Assembly (NCBI RefSeq): GCF_017377735.1
Contig: NZ_JAFVMH010000006.1
Location: 124,001-188,000 of the forward strand
Source: Acetobacter garciniae
GTDB taxonomy: Bacteria > Pseudomonadota > Alphaproteobacteria > Acetobacterales > Acetobacteraceae
DNA length: 64,000 bases
Reading direction: 5' to 3'
Shown here: one piece after another, positions 26,449-37,234 of the stretch
Layout of the letters: every line of letters starts with the position of its first letter
Numbering within the stretch: the first letter of the stretch is position 1
Program-made: the position numbers and the translations under genes
Notes under the pieces: generated by a model
Databases searched by the model: none
Seen by the model: the letters and a program-made list of their open reading frames with translations, nothing else
What the model was told of the DNA's origin: nothing

Positions 26449-27222
26449 TTAGAACGGACGGGTCAGCCCCATGCCCGCCAGCATGACGGCAAGCCGGTCC
26501 CCCACCCCGCGTGGGTGGCCGGCATGCTCGCCCCCGCGCGCAAGGTCGCGCCGGGCCAGCACGGCGGGCAGGGCCGCCGCCCGCCAGCTTCTGGCAAGAC
26601 CCGGCCCGGCCAGTTCGGCCAAAAGGCGCTGCCCTTCGCGCCGCAAATCCTCCACCGGGCCGGGGAACAGGAACCGTCCCGCCCGCCCCAGCACCGCACC
26701 GTGGCGCAGCAGGGCCCCGGCCCCATACGCCATGCCGCAGGCCTCCAGCCGCAGCAGGATGTTGTTGTCCTGCACGCCCAGTATTTCCCCCATGGCGCGC
26801 TGGACCGCCCCGGCACCATCGCGCAGCATGGCGCGCCACTGGGCAATGCTGGGGTCTGGCTCGTCCCGGTGGGCCAGTTCGGCCTCTGCCGAGGCAACGA
26901 GGCGGAGCAACGTCTGGCGTGCAACCCGCCTTTGTTCGACAAGTGCCAGAAGCCGGGGGGCCAGTTCGTGTTCGGGCCCGCGCGTGCCTTCCAGCACGTC
27001 GCGCCACCATTGCAGGCGGATATACCCCGCCATGGGACCGGCCACCGCCCCCGAACGCCCCGGAGCCAAGGCGCGCACCACTTCGTTATGGAAAGCCAGC
27101 ACGCACCACGCAGCAGGCCGGCATGGCGCGGGCAGGAAACGCGCGCACAGCGTGCGGTCGGGGTCTGCCGCGGCCAGGGAAAAAACCGCGTCATCCGCAA
27201 GCTCCGTCGCGTTCATGCCCAT
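26449..27222 (-). CDS. Squalene/phytoene synthase-like protein, NDUFAF6 type
   Basis: A 257-residue protein with the all-helical squalene/phytoene synthase fold. The region that normally carries the first Asp-rich prenyl-diphosphate motif reads 'AAWCVLAFHNEVVRAL', and 'RLQWWRDVLEG' is the block typical of the Complex I assembly factor NDUFAF6 and its bacterial relatives. A true synthase is therefore unlikely; a role in respiratory complex assembly is an inference from similarity. The ATG at 27222 follows an AAGGAGAG site by 7 bases; a second ATG lies two codons in. It converges with the dehydrogenase gene to its left. Confidence 0.75.
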   Translation of the reverse strand: MGMNATELADDAVFSLAAADPDRTLCARFLPAPCRPAAWCVLAFHNEVVRALAPGRSGAVAGPMAGYIRLQWWRDVLEGTRGPEHELAPRLLALVEQRRVARQTLLRLVASAEAELAHRDEPDPSIAQWRAMLRDGAGAVQRAMGEILGVQDNNILLRLEACGMAYGAGALLRHGAVLGRAGRFLFPGPVEDLRREGQRLLAELAGPGLARSWRAAALPAVLARRDLARGGEHAGHPRGVGDRLAVMLAGMGLTRPF

Positions 27223-27498
27223 GCCCGTTCTCTCCTTTTCTCGCGCCATGCGGGCCTGCCTTGCAGGGGTGGGTGCAACCCTGCCCCGTCTTGCGCGTAA
27301 CTAGTGTAGCCCCGCCCGCGCGATACCGCGGACAGACCCTGCCCGGCAACCCACCCGACCAGAAGGGCAAGTTTCCGTGAACGTCCGCAGGAGAATAACG
27401 GTGTCACGCCCCTTTCCCTTGACGTGCCCGGCCTGGGCTCATAGCTCTGGAACAGACGCGCCAAGCGTACGACCAGTTATTTTACATGGAGTAGTATA

Positions 27499-28107
27499 AT
27501 GGCTTTTGAACTGCCTGCCCTTCCCTTCAGCACCAATGCGCTTGCAGCCCGCGGCATGTGCCAGGAAACGCTTGAACTCCATCATGACAAGCACCACCAG
27601 GCCTATGTGACGGCGCTGAACGGCTTTGTCGCCGCCAAGCCGGAATTGCAGGGCAAGTCCCTGGACGAAATCATCCTGGCCGTGCGTGGCGATGCCGCCC
27701 TGGCACCCGTCTTCAACAATGCGGGCCAGCACTGGAACCACATCCTGTTCTGGAACAACCTCTCCCCCAAGGGTGGGGCCATTCCCACGAAGCTTGAAAC
27801 CAAGATCAAGGAAGATTTCGGCAGCGTCGAAACCTTCAAGGAAGACTTCAAGAAAGCCGCGACATCGCAGTTCGGTTCCGGCTGGGCCTGGCTGGTGCTG
27901 GACCCTTCGGGCAAGCTGGTTGTCACCAAGACGGCCAATGGCTCCAACCCGCTGGCCGAAAACCAGGGCACCACGCTGCTGGGCCTGGACGTGTGGGAGC
28001 ACGCCTACTACCTCGACTTCCGCAACCGTCGCCCCGACTACGTGACCAACTACCTGGACAAGCTGGCGAACTATGAATTCGCCGAAGCCCAGCTCAGCGC
28101 TGCCTGA
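27499..28107 (+). CDS. sodB: Iron superoxide dismutase
   Basis: A 202-residue Fe-type superoxide dismutase that removes superoxide in the cytoplasm. All four metal ligands are seen: His28 in 'ELHHDKHHQAYV', His in 'HWNHILFWNNL', and Asp and His in 'LGLDVWEHAYYLDFRNRR'. 'FGSGWAWLV' is the conserved active-site strand. No signal peptide is present. It is a single-gene unit: a strong terminator follows at 28138-28167. Iron specificity is inferred from overall sequence style; cambialistic use of Mn cannot be excluded. Confidence 0.95.
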   Translation: MAFELPALPFSTNALAARGMCQETLELHHDKHHQAYVTALNGFVAAKPELQGKSLDEIILAVRGDAALAPVFNNAGQHWNHILFWNNLSPKGGAIPTKLETKIKEDFGSVETFKEDFKKAATSQFGSGWAWLVLDPSGKLVVTKTANGSNPLAENQGTTLLGLDVWEHAYYLDFRNRRPDYVTNYLDKLANYEFAEAQLSAA

Positions 28108-28137
28108 GACCCTTTTCCCTTCCAGGAAAAGACAAGG

Positions 28138-28167
28138 GGCGGAACCTTACGGGGTTCCGCCTTTTTT
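28138..28167 (+). terminator. Rho-independent terminator after sodB
   Basis: A 9-bp GC-rich stem GGCGGAACC/GGTTCCGCC with loop TTACGG, followed directly by six T residues. It lies 30 bases after the sodB stop. Confidence 0.92.
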
Positions 28168-28235
28168 GTGCCTTTTGCCCCTGCCGAAGGCCCGCGCACC
28201 TTCGGCCTGTCCACCCCAGCGCATGACGCCTGCCC

Positions 28236-28264
28236 CTTGATTACAGGCCCGCGATTTCCAATCT
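28236..28264 (+). promoter_or_regulatory. Candidate heat-shock (RpoH) promoter of clpB
   Basis: CTTG at 28236-28239, an 18-base spacer, then CCAATCT at 28258-28264. This fits the alphaproteobacterial RpoH pattern CTTG-N17/18-CYTATNT with one mismatch and has exactly the spacing seen upstream of groES in this window (55490-55518). It lies about 95 bases before the clpB start. The call rests on pattern only. Confidence 0.5.
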
Positions 28265-28360
28265 TAAAAAGGAAGCCAGAGAGCCTGAAACCGTTGCCTT
28301 TGATGGGACGGAACAAAGGGCCTTCAGTCGCCTGACAAAAAAGGGACAAGAGGGAATATT

Positions 28361-30976
<2,616 letters not shown>

Positions 30977-31023
30977 TCCTGCGGCCAGGGCCTTTACGGC
31001 GGCGGTTATCCGCCGCACAACCG

Positions 31024-31054
31024 AACGGGAAGGCTGATGCCTTCCCGTTTTTTT
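31024..31054 (+). terminator. Rho-independent terminator after clpB
   Basis: An 11-bp stem AACGGGAAGGC/GCCTTCCCGTT with loop TGAT, running into seven T residues, 48 bases after the clpB stop. Confidence 0.9.
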
Positions 31055-31076
31055 ATGCAGGCAGGAAAGAAGAGGC

Positions 31077-31709
31077 ATGCCCGAACCGACATGGCTTGTC
31101 TGGGCGCGCGACATACAGGCCATTGCCCAGACGGGCCTGACCTATGTGCAGGACCCGTTCGACAAGGAACGCTACCAGGCCCTGACGGCCCTGGCCGCCC
31201 GGATGATGGCGGATGGCTGCACCACCGACGCTGCGACCATACAGAAGCTGTTTGACGCGCAAAGCGGCTACGCCACCCCCAAGCTGGAAGTGCGCATAGG
31301 CGTGTTCGACCCGCAGGGGCGGCTACTGATGGTGCGCGAAGTGCTCGATGACAACCGCTGGACCGTGCCGGGCGGCTGGGCCGATGTAAACCTGACCCCC
31401 GCCGAAAATGCCGCCAAGGAAGCGTGGGAGGAAACGGGCTACACCGTACGCATCACCCGCCTGGCCATGGCGCTGGACCGCGCGCGGCAGGGCCATGAAC
31501 CGCCCGAACCGTTTTCGGTCACCAAGCTGTTTTTCCTGGGCGAAATTACCGGCGGTTCGGCCACGACCAGCATAGAAACCAGCGAGATCGCCTTTTTCGG
31601 GCCAGACGAAATCCCGCCCGATCTTTCAACCGGGCGCATAACGCCCCACGAGATCACCCGCCTGTTCGCCCATTATGCAGACCCGACCCTGCCAGCGGAT
31701 TTCGACTGA
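31077..31709 (+). CDS. NUDIX hydrolase with N-terminal helper domain
   Basis: A 210-residue protein. Residues 1-65 form a helical N-terminal domain of the kind seen in ADP-ribose/nucleotide-sugar NUDIX proteins ('WARDIQAIAQTGLTYVQDPF'). The NUDIX box is 'GGWADVNLTPAENAAKEAWEETGY', with Lys in place of the usual Arg before the catalytic E-x-x-E-E. The substrate is unknown; nucleoside diphosphate derivatives are the general class. It begins 23 bases after the clpB terminator, so it probably needs its own promoter. A 161-bp insertion element lies just beyond its stop. Confidence 0.85.
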   Translation: MPEPTWLVWARDIQAIAQTGLTYVQDPFDKERYQALTALAARMMADGCTTDAATIQKLFDAQSGYATPKLEVRIGVFDPQGRLLMVREVLDDNRWTVPGGWADVNLTPAENAAKEAWEETGYTVRITRLAMALDRARQGHEPPEPFSVTKLFFLGEITGGSATTSIETSEIAFFGPDEIPPDLSTGRITPHEITRLFAHYADPTLPADFD

Positions 31710-31756
31710 ACTCCCCTGCCCCGGCGTTCTCCCGCTTTTGACGCCCCAGGCCCTTA

Positions 31757-31917
31757 GAGACTGTTTCAAAAGTCAGTCGGATCGGTCTGAGCGGGTCTTT
31801 TCCGGCCTGAATGCGTTGGCTTCTTGCCCCGATGCCCCGCATCGTGGCTTCGAATTCGCCTTTTCAGGCCAAAAAATCCCTCGCCAGCCCTCAGCCGCCG
31901 ACTTTCGAAACAGCCTC
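31757..31917. mobile_element. 161-bp MITE with terminal inverted repeats and TTA target duplication
   Basis: The ends are imperfect inverted repeats matching at 16 of 18 positions: GAGACTGTTTCAAAAGTC at 31757-31774 and, on the complementary strand, GAGGCTGTTTCGAAAGTC ending at 31917. Both are flanked by TTA (31754-31756 and 31918-31920), a 3-bp target duplication. No transposase can be encoded in 161 bp, so it must be mobilised in trans. The end sequence and TNA-type target recall IS5-family elements common in acetic acid bacteria; that affiliation is inference. It sits exactly at the hflX stop codon. Confidence 0.8.
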
Positions 31918-33237
31918 TTAGACCAGGCAGGGGGTCACGTGGGTGAACTGGCGTTCGAAGCGTGCGCGATCTTCGGCGGAAAGGCGGACGGTAATATCGC
32001 TTTCTTCCTCAAGATCGGTGCGCTCCACCACCTCTCCGTGCTGGTACAGCCATGCCAGTGCGGCCCCGTCGGATGCCGCCAGCCGGTAGCGTATGACCTC
32101 CATGCCCGAGGTAATGCGCTGGTCGATCCGCGCCATCAGCCGGTCCAGTCCGTCGCCCGTAATGGCCGAGATGGCAACCGTCTCCCCCGTTCCAGGCAGG
32201 GCGCCAGGCCCACCCAGCAGGTCGACCTTGTTCAGCACCTCGATCACGCGGCCCGGCCAGTCCTGCTCCAGCATGTTGTCGCGCGCCATGCCGTCGAGCA
32301 CACCCAGCACGTCCTTTTTCTGGGCCGCGCTGTCGGGGTGGGCGATATCGCGCACATGCAGGATGATATCGGCCTCGGCCACCTCCTCCAGCGTGGCGCG
32401 GAAGGCCGCGATCAGTTCCGTCGGCAGGTCGGAAATGAACCCCACCGTGTCCGACAGGATAACCTGCCGCCCCGAAGGCAGGGTAATGGCCCGCATGGTC
32501 GGGTCGAGTGTGGCGAACAACTGGTCCTGCGCGTAGACGGCGGCCCCTGTCAGCGCGTTGAACAGGGTGGACTTGCCCGCGTTGGTGTAGCCCACCAGGG
32601 CCACGACGGGAAACGGCACGCGCCGGCGGGCCTGGCGGTGCAGGCCACGGGTGCGCCGCACCTGTTCGAGGTCCTTTTTCAGCCTGACAATACGCTCGCC
32701 GATCATGCGGCGGTCGGCCTCGATCTGCGTTTCACCCGGCCCGCCCAGGAAGCCGAAGCCCCCGCGCTGGCGTTCCAGATGGGTCCACAGCCTGACCAGG
32801 CGTGAACGCTGATATTCCAGATGTGCCAGTTCCACCTGGAGCGAGCCTTCCTTGGTGGCGGCGCGCGCGCCGAAAATATCCAGGATAAGCCCGGTCCGGT
32901 CTATGACCTTGCAGCCCAGTTCGGTTTCAAGGTTGCGCTGCTGGGCCGGAGTCAGGCGCGAGTCCACCACCAGCACATCGATCCCGTCGGCCTTGACCGC
33001 GACCTGGAGCGATTCAATCTGCCCCTTGCCCAGCAGGGTGGCGGAACGGCGCGCGCGCAGCAGCAGAACCGCCTTGCGCACGATGATCAGGCCAATGGAT
33101 GCCGCCAGCCCCACGGCTTCTTCCAGCCTGGATTCGGCGGCGCGCATGTCCTGCCCGTGGGCCGAACGTTCCCAGGGCAGGATAATGGCCGCGCGCGTAG
33201 CAGGCGACCGGTTTTGCTCAAATAAGCTCGTCGCCAA
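31918..33237 (-). CDS. hflX: Ribosome-splitting GTPase HflX
   Basis: A 439-residue GTPase that splits stalled 70S ribosomes. The N-terminal HflX domain has '[13 protein letters not shown]', '[13 protein letters not shown]' and the Gly-rich '[15 protein letters not shown]'; the G domain has '[15 protein letters not shown]', '[10 protein letters not shown]' and 'NKVD'. The conserved N-terminal '[11 protein letters not shown]' block needs a start upstream of residue 31; the only fitting codon is TTG at 33237, which overlaps hfq by 20 bases. The TAA stop is also the target duplication of the adjacent MITE. Confidence 0.93.
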   Translation of the reverse strand: MATSLFEQNRSPATRAAIILPWERSAHGQDMRAAESRLEEAVGLAASIGLIIVRKAVLLLRARRSATLLGKGQIESLQVAVKADGIDVLVVDSRLTPAQQRNLETELGCKVIDRTGLILDIFGARAATKEGSLQVELAHLEYQRSRLVRLWTHLERQRGGFGFLGGPGETQIEADRRMIGERIVRLKKDLEQVRRTRGLHRQARRRVPFPVVALVGYTNAGKSTLFNALTGAAVYAQDQLFATLDPTMRAITLPSGRQVILSDTVGFISDLPTELIAAFRATLEEVAEADIILHVRDIAHPDSAAQKKDVLGVLDGMARDNMLEQDWPGRVIEVLNKVDLLGGPGALPGTGETVAISAITGDGLDRLMARIDQRITSGMEVIRYRLAASDGAALAWLYQHGEVVERTDLEEESDITVRLSAEDRARFERQFTHVTPCLV

Positions 33238-33502
33238 GTGTCACGTCCCTGTCAGCTTTCGCGTCCGCCCCGTTGAAATCGGGAATATTGACAGCAATGC
33301 TCGGCATGACCGTGCTGATGGCATGTTTGTAGATCAACTGGGTCTGCTCATCGCGCCGGAGCAGCACGACCTGCTCGTCGAACCACGTGATATAGCCCTG
33401 CAACTTGACACCGTTGACCAGAAATACCGTCACGGCCGCACGCGCACGGCGGATCTGGCTTAAAAATACGTCCTGTACATTGTGTACATTCTCTTTTTCC
33501 AC
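33218..33502 (-). CDS. hfq: RNA chaperone Hfq
   Basis: A 94-residue Sm-like RNA chaperone that pairs small RNAs with mRNAs. Sm1 is '[20 protein letters not shown]', followed by '[15 protein letters not shown]', and Sm2 is '[13 protein letters not shown]' with the conserved K-H motif. A short acidic tail follows. No ATG fits; the GTG at 33502 ('[14 protein letters not shown]') matches the family N terminus. It overlaps hflX by 20 bases and follows ntrX by 78 bases, the usual alphaproteobacterial order ntrYX-hfq-hflX. Confidence 0.94.
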   Translation of the reverse strand: MEKENVHNVQDVFLSQIRRARAAVTVFLVNGVKLQGYITWFDEQVVLLRRDEQTQLIYKHAISTVMPSIAVNIPDFNGADAKADRDVTLGDELI

Positions 33503-33580
33503 AGTGTGAAACCCTATCCCATGCTCTCGGCCCTGTCTTTTACAGGTCCTGATTGTTCTTGGCCTGCCCATGCAGGCATG

Positions 33581-34972
33581 TCAGCCAGCGCTCCGTTCTT
33601 CGGAGGTTACACCAAGCTGCTTGAGTTTGCGATGCAAAGCACTGCGTTCCATTCCCACAAACAACGCCGTGCGACTGATGTTGCCGCCAAAACGTAATAA
33701 TTGTGCCTGAAGGTACTGGGTTTCGAACAGGTCGCGCGCTTCGCGCAGGGGCAGGCTCATGACATCGGCGGAAGCGTCGAACTTCAGCAGGGCGGGCGCA
33801 CTTTCCCCCACCGTGGTCGGCAGCATTTCAGCCCTGATCGGCTCATTGCTGCCGCCGGGCTGCATGATCAGCACCCGCTCCATAAGGTTGCGCAACTCAC
33901 GCACGTTGCCCGGCCAGTCATAGGCCTGCAACGCCGCCACCGCATCGGGGGAGAGCACGCGCGAGGGCAGGCCCGCCATTTCCGCCGCCCGGCGCAGGAA
34001 CAGGGCGGCAAGGCCCGGAATATCGTCGCGCCGTTCCTTCAGGGCGGGCATGCGCAGGGGCACCACCGCCAGGCGGTAATACAGGTCTTCACGAAAACGC
34101 CCGGCCATGATTTCGGCCTGCAGGTCGCGGTTGGTGGTGGCCAGGACCCGCACATCCACCTTTACGCGCGCGGCACCACCCAGCCTCTCAAACGTCTGGT
34201 CCTGCAAGGCGCGCACGATCTTGCCCTGGGTTTCCATGGGCATGTCCGCCACTTCATCGAGCAGGAGCGTGCCGCCATGCGCGCGTTCGAGTACGCCGGT
34301 GCGCCGCCCCACCCCATCAGCCCCGCCTTCGAGGCCGAACAGTTCCTCCTCGAACCGGCCGGGGGCCAGGATGGCGCAGTTCAGTGCCACAAACGGCCCA
34401 TCGGCCCGGCGGGAACGGGCATGGATGGTGCGGGCCGCCACTTCCTTGCCAGAGCCCGGGCCACCGCTGATCAGCACGCGTGAGCCGGTGGGGGCCACTT
34501 TTTCGATCTGCGCGCGGATGGTGGCGATCTGGGTGCTGGCGCCGAAGAGTTCGGTATCCTGCCCCGCACGCAGCCTGAGTTCCTCGTTCTCACGCGCCAG
34601 GCGGGAGGCTTCGAGCGCGCGCCGCACCACAACCAGCAGCCGGTCTGCCTGGAACGGTTTTTCTATAAAATCGTAGGCGCCATGCTGGAGGGCCGCCACA
34701 GCCGTCTCGATCGTGCCATGGCCCGAAATCATCACCACCGGCACGGAGGGTTCCTCCGCCTTCATGGTCTGCAAAATTTCCAGCCCGTCCATGCTGGAAC
34801 CCTGCAACCACACGTCCAGAATAACCAATGCCGGCCTGCGGACCCGAAAAGCCGCCAACGCGGCATCGGAACTGGCGGCGACACGCGTTTCATACCCTTC
34901 GTCGCTCAGGATACCCTCTATCAGCATCCTGATATCGGGTTCGTCGTCAACAATCAGGATTTCATGCGCCAT
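33581..34972 (-). CDS. ntrX: Response regulator NtrX
   Basis: A 463-residue NtrC-family regulator. The receiver has the phospho-acceptor Asp53 ('ALVILDVWLQG') and 'ISGHG'; the AAA+ domain has Walker A 'GGPGSGKEVAA' (170-180) and Walker B 'GGTLLLDEVADMP'; a Fis-type helix-turn-helix closes it ('NISRTALFVGMERSALHRKL'). The L1 loop where GAFTGA should contact sigma54 reads 'LFGLEGGADGVGRRTG' (211-226), so the motif is not recognisable. Its ATG lies inside the ntrY 3' end (11-base overlap). It should respond to NtrY, a redox/nitrogen-linked sensor in other alphaproteobacteria. Confidence 0.94.
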   Translation of the reverse strand: MAHEILIVDDEPDIRMLIEGILSDEGYETRVAASSDAALAAFRVRRPALVILDVWLQGSSMDGLEILQTMKAEEPSVPVVMISGHGTIETAVAALQHGAYDFIEKPFQADRLLVVVRRALEASRLARENEELRLRAGQDTELFGASTQIATIRAQIEKVAPTGSRVLISGGPGSGKEVAARTIHARSRRADGPFVALNCAILAPGRFEEELFGLEGGADGVGRRTGVLERAHGGTLLLDEVADMPMETQGKIVRALQDQTFERLGGAARVKVDVRVLATTNRDLQAEIMAGRFREDLYYRLAVVPLRMPALKERRDDIPGLAALFLRRAAEMAGLPSRVLSPDAVAALQAYDWPGNVRELRNLMERVLIMQPGGSNEPIRAEMLPTTVGESAPALLKFDASADVMSLPLREARDLFETQYLQAQLLRFGGNISRTALFVGMERSALHRKLKQLGVTSEERSAG

Positions 34973-37226
34973 GGTCGTCCTTCACCGGCAAAATCAGAGT
35001 AGCCACAGTTCCCTTTCCCTCCGCCCTGTCTTCCAGACGCACCGTTCCACCATGATCTTCCATGATTTTTTTCACAATAGCCAATCCCAATCCCGTACCT
35101 TTGGCCTTGTGGGTGACGTAGGGTTCCGTCAGGCGGCTGCGGTCATCGCGCGGCAGGCCGACGCCGTTATCGGCCACCGCCAGCGCGATATGCCCGCCCT
35201 CGGGCGTGATGGTCACCCATACCTCCCCCTTCAGGGCCGTGGGTTCGCCCCCAGCATCCGCGCCTCGTTCGGTCATGGCAATAGCATCGGCCGCATTCTG
35301 CAGAAGATTGATAAGAGCCTGGCTGATAAGCCGCCGGTCGCACAGGGCGATCACCGCATCCTGGGCGGGCAGGTAATGAAACAGAATTTCGGGATGGGCG
35401 TTGCGTTGCAGGATCAGCGCTTCGCGCGCAATACGGGTCACATCCTCGTTTTTCATGACCGGCTGGGGCATGCGCGCGAAAGCGGAAAATTCATCCACCA
35501 TGCGCCCGATATCCCCCACCTGGCGCACGATCGTATCCGCACATTGTGAAAACGTTTCGGGGTCGGATGTAATTTCCTTGAGGAAACGACGCTTGAGCCG
35601 TTCGGCCGCAAGCTGGATGGGGGTCAGCGGATTCTTGATCTCATGGGCGATGCGGCGCGCGACATCCGCCCACGCAGCCTTGCGCTGGGCCTGCTGGAGG
35701 GCGGTGATGTCATCGAAGGTAATGACAAAGCCTTCGATCTCGCTGCCGCGCAGGTCCGCGCCGATCCGCACCAATAGCGTGCGCTGGCTGGCCACGGGGC
35801 CGGTCTGGATTTCACGCGTCAGCACGCGGTCGGGTGCCGTTCGGGCCTCGCTCAGCAGGGGCGCGAAGGCGGGCACGCGCTGGGCCAGGGGTTCGCCTAT
35901 GGCGTCCATCAGGTCGGTCTGCAACAGCACGCAGGCGGCGCGGTTGGGCAGTTCGATGCGCTGCTCCATGTCCAGCCCCACCACCCCGGCCGACACGCCG
36001 GACAGCACGGCCTCGGTAAAGCGCCGCCGTTCGTTGATCTGGCTGTAGGCGGACATAAGTTCCGCACGCTGGCTGGCCAGTTCCTCGGTCATGCGGTTGA
36101 ACGCGCGCGACAGGGAGGCCACTTCGTCATCGCGGTTGACCTCGGGCACATGCACACCCAGATCGCCCTCGCTCACCCGGCGGGCGGCCACACTCAGCAG
36201 GCCCAGGGGGCGTGCGATCTGGTTGGCCAGGGCAAGCCCGATCAGCACCGCGGCCGCCAGCACCAGCAACGCCACCAGCACGAAGATCATGATGAAGGTA
36301 AGCTGGATCTTGGCCTTGTTGCTGTTCAGCCGCTTGTAGTCGGCCACCACGTTTTCCGTGCGGCGCATATGTTCGAGAATTTCAGGATCGACCAGCCGGG
36401 TGATGACCAGCATCAATGCGGGTGTCTGCGACAGTTCGACCACGGCGCGCACTGTCCGTTCGTCCGGGGAATCCAGAATGGCCACATCGCTCGAACGGGC
36501 CATGACGGTGGCGTTGGGGGGAGGCAGGTCCTGCGGGTAGCCCGCACGGCTCATCAACCCGCCGACAGCCACCACCTTGTTGGTGATGGGGTCATACACC
36601 ACGGCTTCGGTCAGGCCGCGCATGGTGGTCTGGCTGTCCAGCATCTGGGCCAGTGCATCGCGATCCTGGAACAGGTCGGTGCCGCTGGCGGCCAGTTCGT
36701 TCTGCGCACCCATGATGTAGTTGGCCATGGAAAACGCATCGGTGCGGATATTGGCGTTATGTTCGGCCAGATACCCGCGTGACGCCTGCAAGGCCTCGTT
36801 CAGCGCGGTGTTGACCTTGTCGGAGAACCAGATCTGGATCCCGAAATGGAAAAACAGCGTGGCGAACACCCCCACCACCAGGGTGGGTGCGACTGCGACA
36901 ATGCCGAACAGCGTCATCAGGCGCACATGCAGGCGCGCCCCCGCCAGCCCCTTGCGGCGTTCGGCCAGCAGCGGCCAGACACGAATGGCCAGGGCCAGCA
37001 GCAGCAGGGCCAGCACCAGCCCGTTCAGGACCAGCAGGGCCGGCTCCATCAGCGCGTAATGCCCGAACGACATGCCTGCGGACAGTACGACGAACGTTGC
37101 AAAGCCCAGGCACAAAGCCAGGGCCGCAAGGATCAGACCCACGCTGCGCCGTTCGAGCGAGCGCAAAAGCCAGCTCAGCCTGTTGGCCGACAGGAAGGAG
37201 CGAAGCATGGGGGCGCCGTGTGTCAT
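34962..37226 (-). CDS. ntrY: Sensor histidine kinase NtrY
   Basis: A 754-residue membrane kinase. Three or four N-terminal membrane helices flank an extracytoplasmic region, then a helix near 'LLVLAAAVLIGLALANQ' leads into HAMP ('RVSEGDLGVHVPEV'), a PAS domain ('LSGVSAGVVGLDMEQRIEL'), the HisKA box 'AHEIKNPLTPIQLAAERL' with phospho-His near residue 528, and an HATPase with 'DNGVGLPRDD' and 'GTGLGLAIVKKI'. Start is 37226 or the Met at 37208. It lies 8 bases after ntrC and overlaps ntrX, so all are co-transcribed. Confidence 0.94.
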   Translation of the reverse strand: MTHGAPMLRSFLSANRLSWLLRSLERRSVGLILAALALCLGFATFVVLSAGMSFGHYALMEPALLVLNGLVLALLLLALAIRVWPLLAERRKGLAGARLHVRLMTLFGIVAVAPTLVVGVFATLFFHFGIQIWFSDKVNTALNEALQASRGYLAEHNANIRTDAFSMANYIMGAQNELAASGTDLFQDRDALAQMLDSQTTMRGLTEAVVYDPITNKVVAVGGLMSRAGYPQDLPPPNATVMARSSDVAILDSPDERTVRAVVELSQTPALMLVITRLVDPEILEHMRRTENVVADYKRLNSNKAKIQLTFIMIFVLVALLVLAAAVLIGLALANQIARPLGLLSVAARRVSEGDLGVHVPEVNRDDEVASLSRAFNRMTEELASQRAELMSAYSQINERRRFTEAVLSGVSAGVVGLDMEQRIELPNRAACVLLQTDLMDAIGEPLAQRVPAFAPLLSEARTAPDRVLTREIQTGPVASQRTLLVRIGADLRGSEIEGFVITFDDITALQQAQRKAAWADVARRIAHEIKNPLTPIQLAAERLKRRFLKEITSDPETFSQCADTIVRQVGDIGRMVDEFSAFARMPQPVMKNEDVTRIAREALILQRNAHPEILFHYLPAQDAVIALCDRRLISQALINLLQNAADAIAMTERGADAGGEPTALKGEVWVTITPEGGHIALAVADNGVGLPRDDRSRLTEPYVTHKAKGTGLGLAIVKKIMEDHGGTVRLEDRAEGKGTVATLILPVKDDHGA

Positions 37227-37234
37227 AGGCGTGC

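Noticed and set aside
27418-27446. CTTGACG-type promoter before sodB
   Set aside because: A CTTG with a loosely matching CATAGCT at the right distance can be drawn, but the -10 fit is poor, so I did not list it as a feature.
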